Positions 35,376-46,557 of a DNA stretch of 64,000 nucleotides are shown piece after piece. Under the pieces are notes generated by a model that was not told the origin of the DNA, did no database searches, and saw nothing but the letters and a program-made list of their open reading frames with translations. Made by a program: the position numbers and the translations under genes. The first letter of the stretch is position 1. Each line of letters opens with the position of its first letter. The stretch is from Ailurus styani (lineage: Eukaryota > Chordata > Mammalia > Carnivora > Ailuridae), in the NCBI GenBank assembly GCA_002007465.1, contig LNAC01000162.1, positions 2,705,832 through 2,769,831 on the forward strand. The letters are read 5' to 3'.

Positions 35376-36620
35376 GGTTTTGTTTTTGATTTTTGTTTTC
35401 AATATACTCATACAAGGGCATGTGCAATCCTTTTACAGGGTGGATTTTAGTGGGAAACAGAGAGAGGAGGGAATGAGTTTTAGGTTTACCATAATGACTA
35501 GTAGGAGATGCAAAACAATAGATTTTTTAAAGGAATATAAAAAATATGCCTCTAACTAAACCAGGCTTTAATTCTCAAACTTGGGTCATATTAGAGAGCA
35601 TATGGCATTTACCTTTGTCTTACAAAACACAATGCAATAAATATCTCATTAAAGCCTCTATTTAAAGACAAGTAAAATGTGGGTTTATGTAGGCAGCCTG
35701 ACAAACACCTGATGATCTCCATGAAATATTAACTTTCATTTCCTATCACAAATAGGAAAGTAGTTATAGGTATCATTTTAATGTCTCTAGCTGGAAAGAA
35801 AGCAAAGAGGGAATAAGACACCAACATAAACACCGTCAGAACCTATGTCTCTAGTATATTGAAGAAAAAAAATACATAAAACTTGAAATGAACAGGTTGT
35901 CCTGGCACACAAGATAAGACATCTTATTCTTTTCTACCAAATCTGTATTTTCCAGTAAGCTTAGGGTGGGGAATACAGGGAGAAAATACCAGGAAGAGAC
36001 TAGCAAAATGGGGAGATGGAAACATCTGAGATGGCTTGTTGATAGAGGCAAAGCCTGCTAAATGAGGGAAATGATTCAAAAGCAAGGCTACTTGTCCCGG
36101 AAAATAAAACATCTGGAAAGATGAAGCAAACCCTTGTATTGGGGCTTTAATAAAATTTCAGATGTGGGAACAAGAGTCCAGGCCCTTTAACCAAGGCTGC
36201 ATACCAGCTGAGTTCACCTGGCTATTCCCTACACACTGAGGTCAGAGAAAAAATAGACACATTTCAAAACCCAGTCCTGAAACTGTAGCTCAATGTGAAA
36301 AAGTAAGGGCAAAGTTGCCTGCAATACATTAGAGTGAAAGAGCTGTCCATCTTAAGCCTGGCAAGCTACAAATCATGGCAAGTATAAAATCATTACATAG
36401 TAAGAAGACAAGGCAACAAAAGAACATGCCAGCAGCAGATTAGGAATTCATTCTGAACATATAAAATACAAAATGCCCCCAATGACAATTCTATTGAAAA
36501 ATGCAATGAAAATAATAATTCTATAAAATGAGAATCTATCAAGGAGGAAAAAATAGATTAAAATAAAATAAGGAATTTCAGAGTCAAAGAAATACATCTG
36601 CAGCCAAAATAACATTGTTC
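35376..36620. other. No recognised feature
   Basis: Mixed sequence. 36130-36460 is slightly less A+T-rich. I recognise no repeat or gene. Confidence 0.4.
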
Positions 36621-36621
36621 A

Positions 36622-36683
36622 AAAGAAAGAAAGAAGGGAAAGAAAGGGAAGGGAAGGGAGGAAGAAAAGAAAGAAAAAAGAAA
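36622..36683 (+). repeat. (GAAA)n/(GGGAA)n purine-rich simple repeat
   Basis: AAGAAAGAAAGAAGGGAAAG and GGGAAGGGAAGGGAGG units; low-complexity purine tract. Confidence 0.9.
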
Positions 36684-36739
36684 ACAATAAAGCATAGAAG
36701 AGATTGTCACTTTGAAAATTTTTAAAACATTTTATAAAA

Positions 36740-37090
36740 ATCAACGTTTGGTGAAGGTATAAGCCAATAAGCAATCTTGTACTTTTGCTGTGGGATTATC
36801 AATTGGTATAACTCTTGCAAGGGAATGCGGTCATATGGAGCAAAATTTAAAGCAACATATGATTTGACTCAACTATTAATCTCAAAATTCAATCTAAAAT
36901 ATACTTAAAAACACATGCCAAGTTATAAACAATGTATTATAACATTATTTGTTTAGCATCAAATTTCTAATATATAACACATTGGAAATAACCAGGATGC
37001 TGATAATTAGTGGCTTGGAAAAATATTATGCAATAGCTGAAAAACTGAGATATACTGATAAATCTTTGTATGTTTTGGGGTAACATGAGT
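36740..37090 (+). mobile_element. Old L1 3' end, sense
   Basis: TGGGATTATCAATTGGTATA, ACATTGGAAATAACCAGGAT, TATTATGCAATAGCTGAAAA and GATATACTGATAAATCT keep the order of the 3'UTR of ancient L1 subfamilies. Diverged; ends approximate. Confidence 0.68.
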
Positions 37091-37360
37091 TAAGAGTCAT
37101 ACTTCTGAAGAAATAGATTCAGATATCATAAACATAAACAGATTTATTACCAACAAAAGTGAATCAAGCAATATGGCATGATCTGCAGCCAGATTAACGA
37201 CTTTATTCTCAGAAATACACATATCCATGTCCTATCAAGGGACTCCATGTGGTAGGGGGAAGAGTCTGCATGGTAAGTTCACTAAATTGAGAAACAGAAC
37301 TAAAATGAACTGAAAACAGACTGTCCCAAAGAGGCAGTGGCTAAAACACATATTCAGACT

Positions 37361-37792
37361 TCTTTTTTTTTTGGAGAGTGAGAGCTCACATGCAGGCCTC
37401 CACTCTCATGGGGTATGGAGTCAGGGGTTGTGAGGGGCAGAGGGAAAGGGAGAGAGAAAATCTCAAGCAGGCTCCATGCCCAGCACAACCCTATGTGGGA
37501 CTGAGATCTCATGATCCTGAGATCATGACCCCAGTTGAAATTAAGAGTTGTGGGACGCCTGGGTGGCTCAGTGGGTTACGCCTCTGCCTTCTGCTCAGAT
37601 CATGATCCCAAGGTCCTGGGATCGAGTCCCGTATCCGGCTCCTTGCTCAGTAGGGAGCCTGCTTCTCCCTCTGCCTCTTCCTGCCACTCTGCCTGCTTGT
37701 GCTCTCTCTCTCTGACAAATAAATAAATAAAATTAAAAAAAAAAAGAAATTAAGTGTTGTACCCTTAGCCAACTGAGCCACCGAGGTGCCCC
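37361..37792 (-). mobile_element. Can-SINE, antisense, split by a younger SINE
   Basis: Antisense SINE from the T tail at 37361 to 37551, resuming at 37761 and ending with GCCAACTGAGCCACCGAGGTGCCCC at 37792. The interruption is the sense SINE at 37552-37745. Confidence 0.92.
37552..37745 (+). mobile_element. Can-SINE, sense, nested in an older SINE
   Basis: Head GGGACGCCTGGGTGGCTCAG, CT part GCTTGTGCTCTCTCTCTCTG. Duplication GAAATTAAGAGTTGT at 37537-37551 and GAAATTAAGTGTTGT at 37746-37760 (one mismatch). Confidence 0.95.
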
Positions 37793-38755
37793 AACATATC
37801 TGGACCTTTTCTGTTTCAATCTCACCATCCTGACAACTACTTCCTCTGCTTCCTGAGAGAGACAAAAGAGAGAGAGAGAGAGGGCAGACATATAAAGTTT
37901 TCTTCCTAGCTGTCCTGTCTGGAGGAATGAGTGGAGTTTCTTACTCTATCAGCTACTACTAGAAGCACCAAGAGAGAATATTTCCTTTATTGGTTTGAAT
38001 AAAGCCAGGTATGAAGCTTATAAACCTCTTTATGCAAATTCAATGCATATTCCTCATAATAGTTGATATCAAAAACAAAATCTGATTTGCATGTAGAAAA
38101 TGAAAAAGATGAGCATGATCCCCAAAAAAGCTAACACTTTATCCATAAGGATAACTCATTCACACATGGGCTGAATTTGCCCATAAAAACATTGTGAATG
38201 AATAGTTTACCCTGAGTTTTCTTTACCTTCCAGTCTCTCTTTTTCCATCTTTTTTCCTTTCTCTTTCCAGATCCCACTATTGTTTTCTCCCATCTACCTT
38301 CCTCGGCATCTTCAGGCTGGCTGTGTCTGTAAGTTTCCTGAACCTTCATCACATAATGCAAAGCTTCATGTTGGTTTCTTAAGTCACTACATACCCGAGG
38401 AAAACAACAGGGTCAGATTAGAGAAAACACAGCAGAAAGATACAGGTTTGCATTCTGTTCCTTTTCCTTAGTTTTCTATAGTTCTTAAGTAACTTAAGGT
38501 TGATTGGCCTTTTTTCTCATATGTAAAATGCAAATATCTAACATCACTAAGGTTTTTGTTATAAACTCCTGAAAGTTTGGAAACATAATCAAACTATAAC
38601 TATTAAGAAAAAGAAAACACCTAGAAAATTTTCTAATAGAAGATATCAGAACTTGGCAGTAGTCTACTAAATGGCTTATTTTTAGGATAATTTTTCTTCC
38701 TATAATCCAACTGTTACTATGGACTATAGAAAATACCCAAATATCTTCTGAATTT
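37793..38755. other. No recognised feature
   Basis: A (GA)n patch lies at 37865-37883 and an octamer-like ATTTGCAT near 38085. No gene; the 76-codon minus frame at 38131-38361 has no domain. Confidence 0.4.
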
Positions 38756-38770
38756 AAAATACATAGCCCA

Positions 38771-38980
38771 GGGCGCCTGGGTGGCTCAGTGGGTTAATGC
38801 CTCTGCTTTCAGCTCAGGTCATGATCTCAGCGTCCTGGGATCGAGGCCCGCATCGGGCTCTCTGCTCAGCGGGGAGCCTGCTTCCTCCTCTCCCTGTCTC
38901 TCTGCCTGCCTCTCTGCCTACTTGTAATCTCTCTCTCTGTGTCAAATAAATAAATAAAATCTTTAAAAAAAAAAATAAAT
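38771..38980 (+). mobile_element. Can-SINE, sense, young subtype
   Basis: Near-consensus with CTACTTGTAATCTCTCTCTC. Perfect 15-bp duplication AAAATACATAGCCCA at 38756-38770 and 38981-38995. Confidence 0.96.
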
Positions 38981-39135
38981 AAAATACATAGCCCACACAG
39001 ATATAGATTAAAAATATATACTACAGTTGGATGATTTCAGACCTTACCATGTAATAATCAGGAGACAACACAGTGAATTGCAGACACACTCATAACGTGC
39101 TGTTCTAAATAAAGTTTTTAAAAAATATTCATATC

Positions 39136-39323
39136 AGGACACCTGGGTGGCTCAGCTGGTTAAGCAGCTGCCTTCGGCTCAGGTCATGATCCCAGAGTCC
39201 TGGGATCGAGTCCCACATCAGGCTTCTTGCTCACCAGGGAGCCTGCTTCTCCCTCTGCCACTTTGCCTGCTTGTGCTCTCTCTCTCTCTCTCTCTGACAA
39301 ATAAATAAATAAAAATCTTAAAA
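39136..39323 (+). mobile_element. Can-SINE, sense, older subtype
   Basis: Head GACACCTGGGTGGCTCAGCT, CT part GCTTGTGCTCTCTC, tail AATAAATAAATAAAAATC. Imperfect flanking repeat ATTCATAT on both sides. Confidence 0.93.
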
Positions 39324-39326
39324 AAA

Positions 39327-39782
39327 ATTCATATGACTACTTGTTTTGCTTGCCCCCTCTAAAAAACAATAACAAATGGGGCGCCTGGGTGGCTCAGTGG
39401 GTTAAAGCCGCTGCCTTCGGCTCAGGTCATGATCCCAGGGTCCTGGGATCGAGGCCCACATCGGGCTCTCTGCTCGGCGGGGAGCCTGCTTCCTCCTCTC
39501 TCCTCTCTCTNATTCATATGACTACTTGTTTTGCTTGCCCCCTCTAAAAAACAATAACAAATGGAAGAGTTGTGTGAAAAACCCCTTGTTTTATGAAGCC
39601 AAAGTGAATTAATTACTTGTGAGCATTTACGAGAAATGCCCAAATGATACCAAGGCTGTTAAACTANCAATAACAAATGGAAGAGTTGTGTGAAAAACCC
39701 CTTGTTTTATGAAGCCAAATTGAATTAATTACTTGTGAGCATTTACGAGAAATGCCCAAATGATACCAAGGCTGTTAAACTA
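39327..39782. other. Two alleles placed in tandem: SINE-bearing and SINE-free
   Basis: 39327-39379 runs into a SINE cut by N at 39511. 39512-39666 repeats the flank and passes straight through the site without the SINE. After N at 39667 the sequence restarts exactly at the target duplication CAATAACAAATGG (39668-39680), and 39552-39666 is repeated as 39668-39782 with about one difference. This has the same three-part order as 26650-27200. Confidence 0.85.
39380..39510 (+). mobile_element. Can-SINE, sense, partial (cut by assembly gap)
   Basis: Consensus SINE head to TTCCTCCTCTCTCCTCTCTCT, then N. Its 5' duplication CAATAACAAATGG is at 39367-39379 and its 3' copy is most likely 39668-39680. 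Confidence 0.93.
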
Positions 39783-40322
39783 ATTCAATTAGTTGAAGTG
39801 GGGTAAGGGTGTTGCATAGAAAGTTTAATTCACTTAGAAACTAATTGACCTAATACCTGTTAATATGAGATTTCCTTTTCATAGACACAGACCAGATTTC
39901 CAAATTAAAATTTTCCATACTGAACCAGAAAAAAATATAACATATAAAATATTAACAAAAATAGTTGTTAAAAAACATTAATTATAATTTGTGACATATT
40001 ATGAGAGGAAGAATGTAAACTTGGCAATGGAATCTTATTCTTCACCTGAATTTTTTTTTCATTCATTTTGATCAAAAGAACTCCAAATACCTGGAAATTT
40101 ACCATTTAGGACAACTGTCTCATCCATTGCTAGAGCATATTGACATGTAATCACTGAAGCTATTTGTTGTGAAATTATCTCAGAGGCCAAACAGTCCTGT
40201 TTTTATATCTATCTACTTTACAGCCCTTTGTTCTCTTCCCTCTAAAATGTGCTAAGGCTAGTGATACTAGTTACTCTGATCCAAGAGATGATCCTATGTC
40301 AGTTGGCTACCCTTCCATTCTA
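39783..40322. other. No recognised feature
   Basis: A+T-rich, no repeat that I can name. Confidence 0.4.

Positions 40323-40361
<39 letters not shown>
40323..40361 (+). repeat. (CA)n microsatellite
   Basis: Uninterrupted (CA)n of about 19 units. Confidence 0.97.
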
Positions 40362-40408
40362 GCATTTTTAGAAATGAGCTTAATCATTCATATGTACCTG
40401 TACATATA

Positions 40409-40474
40409 CATACACACACACACACACACACACACACGAGACATAGCTTCAAATTCTACAGAATAATAGTTTAN

Positions 40475-40506
<32 letters not shown>

Positions 40507-40539
40507 ACATAGCTTCAAATTCTACAGAATAATAGTTTA
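40409..40539. other. (CA)n microsatellite duplicated across N at 40474
   Basis: A (CA)n tract plus its 36-bp right flank (40412-40473) is repeated at 40475-40539. The two CA tracts differ slightly in length. This is an overlap that was not merged, or two alleles. Confidence 0.88.
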
Positions 40540-40559
40540 TCTGGTTGTCACATAGCCTG

Positions 40560-41520
40560 CTATTTGAGGAGAGAAGTTACCTATTGGTTTCTTTCCACAG
40601 CCAACCAATAAAGAAAAAAAGAAAGCCCCTCCTTCCAATGTTTGTCATTTAAGTCCCAACTGTGCTGTAGCCTTTAACTGTGTAAGACAGCAAGACAGCA
40701 CATTTTGTAGATTAAACCAATAAACTCGCAAACATAAAAGAAACAAATCTCATAATTGTGGATTTCAATTAAAGGAAGGGGGATCAAAGCAAACATTCTG
40801 CTTGAAATTACACAGCTGCTATCTATACAAAATGAGAAAAACGTCTAGAGCCAGCCATAATTTTGCAGAGGGAAAAAACCATGCGGCAAACCCTGCAGTA
40901 GGACAGATTGTCTATGCTCCTCACGTCCCAATCAGTAATACAGAAATATTGAGTAATAAATTCCCTGCCTCTCTCGATCTGAAAAGCTCCCACCATCTGT
41001 GAAAGACAATTTGTAACAGCCTCAATATTAAGATTCAGTAAACAGACAATCACTCCCATTGTGCCAAGCAGTGTCTACATTTGGAGAAAAGCATAAAGCA
41101 AAACAATTAGTAACACCAAGACCCCTCTATTACAAATTATCGAGCCACCAAAACAACTAGTTTCAATTGCAGTTTCCCATCAACTGGATAGGAATGCAGG
41201 AGATCATGCAGATCTGGCTACCTCTGTGGCCCGTACACAGGCCTCATCCTAATGCGTTGAATTATTATTGATGGCCGAGGCAGTTCTGCTCTGTTGGTGA
41301 ACCAATAATGTCAAGGCAGTACCTGCAAGATTAATTATAGAAGAGAATAGGCTGAGGTTTCCCGGGACTGCGACATTAATATAGACTGAGCATTAGTTTC
41401 AGGGGATTCAACAGACAGCTGAACAAACGCCTCAAACAATGTGATCCACACTAAATCCTGGCAGCTGTACCTTAGCAGCACTTGGAAGTTTAGAACAATT
41501 GTTTTTAACTGTGACACAAA
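40560..41520. promoter_or_regulatory. Candidate conserved noncoding element / enhancer
   Basis: About 950 bp without any transposon that I recognise, richer in complex sequence than its flanks. It carries three CAGCTG E-boxes (40813-40818, 41416-41421, 41462-41467), a SOX-like palindrome AACAATTGTT (41494-41503), TTAATTATAG (41331-41340), CCAATAAT near 41302 and ATTGATGG near 41267. Dense homeobox-, SOX- and bHLH-like words are typical of developmental enhancers. Conservation is not shown here; the call rests on texture alone. Confidence 0.4.
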
Positions 41521-42140
41521 GCATTATGTATAATAATAATAATAATAATAAACAATAATAAAAATCTGAAAATAAAAAATTGACAATTCTATCTGAGTTA
41601 CAAATTCAATCTGAGCTGTATATGTAGCCTACACAGATGACACTATTTTGCCAAGAAAAGTTGGTACCTCTTTTTAAAAATGTCTTTGTCCTTGGAACAT
41701 GTAAAATATATGCTTCTCATTGAGTAGAGTGACAATTCTGCCTGGTTTGCCTGAGTGATTATTAAAAGCACACACATTTTACTCAAGCTGCCCTACTTTG
41801 GATGATATGGTAACCCTAGTTATAAGGCATATGGAGCCTGCAGCATTTTTCCTCAGTGGCTAAAGAAATCTTTTACTTCAATATTTTATTTGCTTATGAT
41901 ATATGAGTATTTTTATACTTTCCTATATTGAAAGTAAAATTCATAAAGAAAAGCTGATGTGTGTGGTTAAAGAAGATGAGGAAATGTTGTAGTTTTAACC
42001 TCAGTGAAATTCAAGTCAAGGCTCTCACTTAATTTTGCCAAATTCAAAGTTGCATAATATGCAGTTACATGTGTACGTATACATCTGCATGTATGTGTAC
42101 ATGTCTGTTCACATATATGCAAACACACATCCTTGGGATA
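41521..42140. other. Unrecognised sequence with short (AAT)n
   Basis: (AAT)n at about 41531-41551. No gene or transposon seen. Confidence 0.45.
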
Positions 42141-42141
42141 T

Positions 42142-42560
42142 TAAGAAACATTAATTTAGTTCTTACTCTATGTCAGGAACTTGTCTAAAGGCTTTATATA
42201 AACTCTTTTAATCTTTATTTATTTATTTATTTAAAGATTTTATTTATTTATTTGACAGAGAAAGAGATCACAAGAAGGCAGACAGGCAAGTGGAGAGAGG
42301 AGGAAGCAGGCTCCCTGCGGGCCTCAAACCCAGGACCCTGAGATCATGACCTGAACTGAAGGCAGAGGCTTAACCCACTGAGCCACCCAGGCGCCCTCTT
42401 TTAATCTTTATAAATACATTTTAGTTCTACACATATTTTACTAATGTTTATAGCTGAGAAAAAAATGAGTCATAGACAAGCATTAAACCCGTGGTTAGAC
42501 AGGTAAATGAATAATAGTGTTCAATTCCAATCCAAAAAACTCTGACCTCAGTGTCCAATC
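42142..42560 (+). mobile_element. MIR SINE, sense, split by a Can-SINE
   Basis: TTAGTTCTTACTCTATGTCAGGAA and CTAAAGGCTTTATATAAACT, then after the SINE TTTACTAATGTTTATAGCTG, AAATGAGTCATAGACAAG and AACTCTGACCTCAGTG follow MIR order (core and 3' part). Confidence 0.75.
42219..42395 (-). mobile_element. Can-SINE, antisense, internally deleted
   Basis: Antisense SINE that lacks the CTGAGCAGGGAGCCC segment after GGCTCCCTG. Perfect duplication CTCTTTTAATCTTTAT at 42203-42218 and 42396-42411. Confidence 0.95.
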
Positions 42561-42602
42561 ACTAACCAGTAGACATGCTGCCATATAAAATGTGCATGCA
42601 CA

Positions 42603-42624
42603 CGTGTGTGTGTGTGTGTGTGTG
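42603..42624 (+). repeat. (GT)n microsatellite
   Basis: About ten GT units followed by GCGCTCACGCACAC. Confidence 0.95.
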
Positions 42625-42789
42625 CGCTCACGCACACATCTGGCATACACCAGAGGAAACCATAGCCACAGTAACAAAACCACGTGCTGGCTAGAAGCCT
42701 ATAACTGTATATTTCTGAATTTGATTATAACTGAGAGGCTTTTTTATATTCTATTACAGAATAATTATCCAAAAACAATTTATTTTATG

Positions 42790-43020
42790 AATTAATTCTC
42801 TCCATTTTCTCCAAGCAGCAATCATAAGGGAAGTGAAAAAGAAACCGACAGCTTTGATCTATTGTGTTAAAACTTCATGACTGTGGAGTGTGTGATAGAA
42901 GTGAGTTATCAGGCATCTCCGCCTGAGTAAAGACTAATGTCACTGTCAATCCTAAATAGACAGGGAGGAACACTGCTTGTGAAAGAACTTTAATTCCAAG
43001 TAACTGAAAGGACTGCATTC
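42790..43020. promoter_or_regulatory. Possible conserved noncoding block
   Basis: Repeat-free, complex sequence containing a TCF/LEF-like CTTTGATC (42852-42859) next to ATTGTG (42861-42866). Suggestive texture only. Confidence 0.25.
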
Positions 43021-43429
43021 ATATATATGTATAGATCACCTATCACTGGCATGCCTATTGGGACTGTTTCAATAGAAAATTTAGAATTTAAAAGGGCTTG
43101 TAATCTGAATCTGCCATGTAAGTTTATATAGGTTAAAATCATTTTAAAATCATAAAATAAAATCTAATTTTATTCATGTTATTCTTTGGCATGAAGAAAA
43201 CACAAGAACAAAACCACGCCTTCTATTAGCCAGAGAAGGTAAGAAACAAGAGTCTGCTTGTTACTCCCAGATGCCTTGGTCTTAAAAGAGAACTTAAAAG
43301 AGTCCATGAAATAAATGGTTGAGGAAGAAGCTCGAGATCCTCTAATACTCCATAGTTCAACTTGCCTACAGGGAACTTCCATGCCATTTGATAAAACTGT
43401 CCTCTTTCTATTCCTTTCCATCACACACA

Positions 43430-43575
43430 TACTCCTTAGTTATTAAGTGTACATTATTTCAGGAACATACACTGGATTAGATGCTTCAGTACTGAGATGA
43501 AAAAGACAAAATATCTACCCTAAGGTATAGTCCTGTTGGCAAGATAAGCAATAAATATACAAATAAGTAGGTAAC
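43430..43575 (+). mobile_element. L2-like 3' end, sense
   Basis: TTAAGTGTACATTATTTCAGGAA, ACACTGGATTAGATGCTTCAGT, GATGAAAAAGACAAAATATC and AAGATAAGCAATAAATATAC resemble the L2 3' end order. Confidence 0.5.
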
Positions 43576-44708
43576 TGAGAGAATTGCTAATTCCTTCTTT
43601 TTACTAATAATACCTTTAATGCCTTTCTTCTTTTTACCTCAGTGTTATCTCTGACTTCTCTTCTATTCCTGTGTAATCAGTAAGTAGGTCACCAGAATTT
43701 TTAGATTTGATATCTAAAATTTGAGACAATTTCCTTGCTCTTGTTGTTCTCTTCCTTTCAATTCCTATGAGAATTTCAACCACAAAAGGCATTTTTAATA
43801 GATATTTTTATGAATAGCAGCTAATGAAACCTTTAGTATTATTTCTTTGGATTTCTGTCTTGTTTTATGTAATTAGCTCTCTAAAATAAACTGTATCTTC
43901 TGTTCTTGTATACTTTTCAGGTTACTTTCTTTAGTATTGATTGTAAAATATGTCCATATTTGTGACTAAAATTTATTTAATGTTTTTGTTCAGGATTTTC
44001 TGTGCTTAAATCTTATTATTAATATATGCTTTTAAAGTTGGAATTTAGATGTGTTGAACTAATAATACTTCTCATTTCATGGCACATCATTATCACTGGT
44101 GTATGCCGTAAAATTCTCAGGCTTTTTAAATTCATTTTATTCTGCCTTAGTTATTTCCCTCTCCCACATACCACATAGAAAGCTATTCTATGATGTTGAA
44201 ATGGGAATGATTTTTTTTTGGTATATGTTCTTTTAAAACAAGCATTTATATTCAGTACTTGTAACATACAGAATGGAAACGTGTGGTCAATTTCAAAATA
44301 ATTTGTTTTTTCCACTTTACATTAGGTTGCGTTACCCATATATAGTCTGCTACTTTAACTGATGCCTATTTTTCCATGATGAATGCCCATCAAAATTAAT
44401 TGTATTCTTGACTAATGATCTATAGCGTGCTACACCAATCTCACTATCAAACACTTATACTAAAATCTTCCCTCAGACACACCTATACGATAGTATCTTC
44501 AGATATAAACCAAATAGAGTTTCAGTGCCATGGCTTTTGGAAGAAAAGGCCTGCAGTCTATTTTTTCCATCTATTTGGATATTCTGGACAGAAGGATGCC
44601 TTAGTCAAATCATCTTGCAAACATGTTAATGTCTAGCCTTCTGCAAAACCCATACTGATATTTTTTTAGTGAGCAAGCCCTTATGTTTGGAATGTTTTAG
44701 AAAACTCT
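43576..44708. other. No recognised feature
   Basis: A+T-rich sequence; no gene or repeat supported. Confidence 0.4.
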
Positions 44709-44709
44709 T

Positions 44710-45138
44710 ATCAGTTTTCTAGGGTTGCCATAACAAAATACCACAGATGGGGTGGCTTAACAGAATCTTTTTTTTTTTTTTTTTACAGTTCTGGAGACCA
44801 GCAGTTCAAGATCAGATCAAGATTTTGCAGGTCTGGTTTCTCCTGATGCCTATCTTCTCAGCTTGTGGATGGCCGCCTTCTTGCTGTGTCCTCACATGGT
44901 CTTTTCTCTGTTGACGTGCAACCCTGATGTCTCTTTGTATGTCCAAGTCTCCTCCCTTTAGGATGATACAAGTCAGACTGGATTAAAGCTCTCCCTAATT
45001 TTAATTTAAGTAGCTTAATTTCATTTTAACTTAATCAGTGCTATAAAGAAGAGATCTCCAAATATAGTCACATTCTCAGGCACTGAGGGTTAGAGTTTCA
45101 ATATATGAACTTGGGGGGATATACTTTAGCTCTACACA
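44710..45138 (-). mobile_element. MaLR LTR, MLT1-type, antisense
   Basis: TTTTCTAGGGTTGCCATAAC, AAATACCACAGATGGGGTGG and GATGGCCGCCTTCTTGCTGT, ending near TTTAGCTCTACACAAA. A poly-T run (about 44768-44784) sits where the LTR's TTTATTTTCTCA region is expected. Confidence 0.85.
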
Positions 45139-45242
45139 AACTGTACCTGCTCCATCTAAATTGCTTCCTGTAAATAAACCTGATATATCTCTTTAGAGAT
45201 GTCGTGTAGGCTAGATAATTTTCAGAGTATAAAATGGAAATA

Positions 45243-45447
45243 GGGCACCTGGGTGACTCAGTTGGTTAAGGGGCTGCCTTCGGCTCAGGTCATGATCCCA
45301 GGGTCCTGGGATCGAGTCCCACATCAGGCTCCCTGCTCAGCAGAGAGCCTGCTTCTCACTCTCCCTCTGCCTGTCTCTCTGCCTACTTGTGCTCTCTATC
45401 TCTCTGTCAAATAAATAAAATCTTTAAAAAAATAAAAAATCAATAAA
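45243..45447 (+). mobile_element. Can-SINE, sense
   Basis: Head GGGCACCTGGGTGACTCAGT, A-rich tail with interruptions. Perfect duplication ATAAAATGGAAATA at 45229-45242 and 45448-45461. Confidence 0.96.
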
Positions 45448-45461
45448 ATAAAATGGAAATA

Positions 45462-46334
45462 TTTCATAACTCATATAGCTCCCTTTTGTGTAAGTGATGC
45501 TCCTTAAGAATAGGTGAGAATGCATATGTTAAATCTATGTAAGACACATTGTAAAAAAGAAGGACATGAGGAGTGTTGCTGACACTCTGGATTTCTCCAT
45601 ATCTCTCACGCTTCACAATTATCCATGTCCTTAAAATTTATAAAAATGTGATATTGAATGAGATCTCAGATTCATGTGTCTTATTTGTAAACCGACCCTT
45701 TGTGCTATCTGACATATGCTACTACGAAAACTGATTACTCTATTTTTGCTTTTATATATGTGTACTATAAATCCTACTATCCCTGTTTTCATAAGACTTA
45801 ACTCAACATTTTTTATTTTACAACATGTAGGGAAAATATTAATGCCATTGTTTTTAAACAATTCATCACTATGTATCATCTGGTTCTTTTTATTAAAAAG
45901 AGATGTTTGAAGACATTCAGGAAAAGAAGCCTGATACCTTGTAGTAAAGGAAATAGTAGAAAGTAAAATATTGGAAAAAATGGAAGAAAGCAAGATGACA
46001 TTCCTGAGAATGAGAGAGAAAATATGGGATCAAGACTGAGTGATAAACAGTCAATTTATTATCCAGATAATTATTTTATTGAATTGAGAAACATCTAGAA
46101 TTACATACATCATAGGGAAGTTCTTCCATTATTTTTGTTCATCTCTTGAGGACCAAACTGTAGGAAAGAAAAATCAAGAAATAATGTCTGGAATGATACA
46201 CCATAATTAAGGATGGTCCTCTCAAATTTCCTGCACCTTCACAAGATTATCTAGGTAGAATGTTAGCCCTCAGTTAAAAACAAGATGCCTAAAGGACAAC
46301 CAGTGCAACAGTTTAGAAGATTCAGTAATGTTAT
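45462..46334. other. No recognised feature
   Basis: A+T-rich. The 120-codon minus frame at 45631-45993 has no domain I recognise, and its composition is what A+T-rich noise gives. Confidence 0.45.
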
Positions 46335-46557
46335 TTATTTATTTAGATTTTTGCTTATTTATTTATTTATTTGACAGAGAGAGGGAGAGAGCACACACAA
46401 GCAGGAGGAGGAGCAGAGGGAGAGGGAAAACCAGAGGGAGAGGGAGAGGAAAGGGAGAGGGGAGGGAGAGGGAGGCCTGATGTGGGGCTTGATCCCAAAA
46501 TCCTGGAATCATGACTTGAGCTGAAGGCAGCCACCCAACTGAGCCACCTAGATGCCC
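46335..46557 (-). mobile_element. Can-SINE, antisense, older subtype with expanded GA block
   Basis: TTATTTATTTATTTGACAGA, then an expanded GGGAGAGG block (about 46405-46470), ending in CAACTGAGCCACCTAGATGCCCC. Approximate duplication TCAGTAATGTTAT and TCAGTAATTTTAA. Confidence 0.93.

Noticed and set aside
45631..45993. 120-codon minus frame
   Set aside because: No domain recognised; composition fits chance in A+T-rich DNA.
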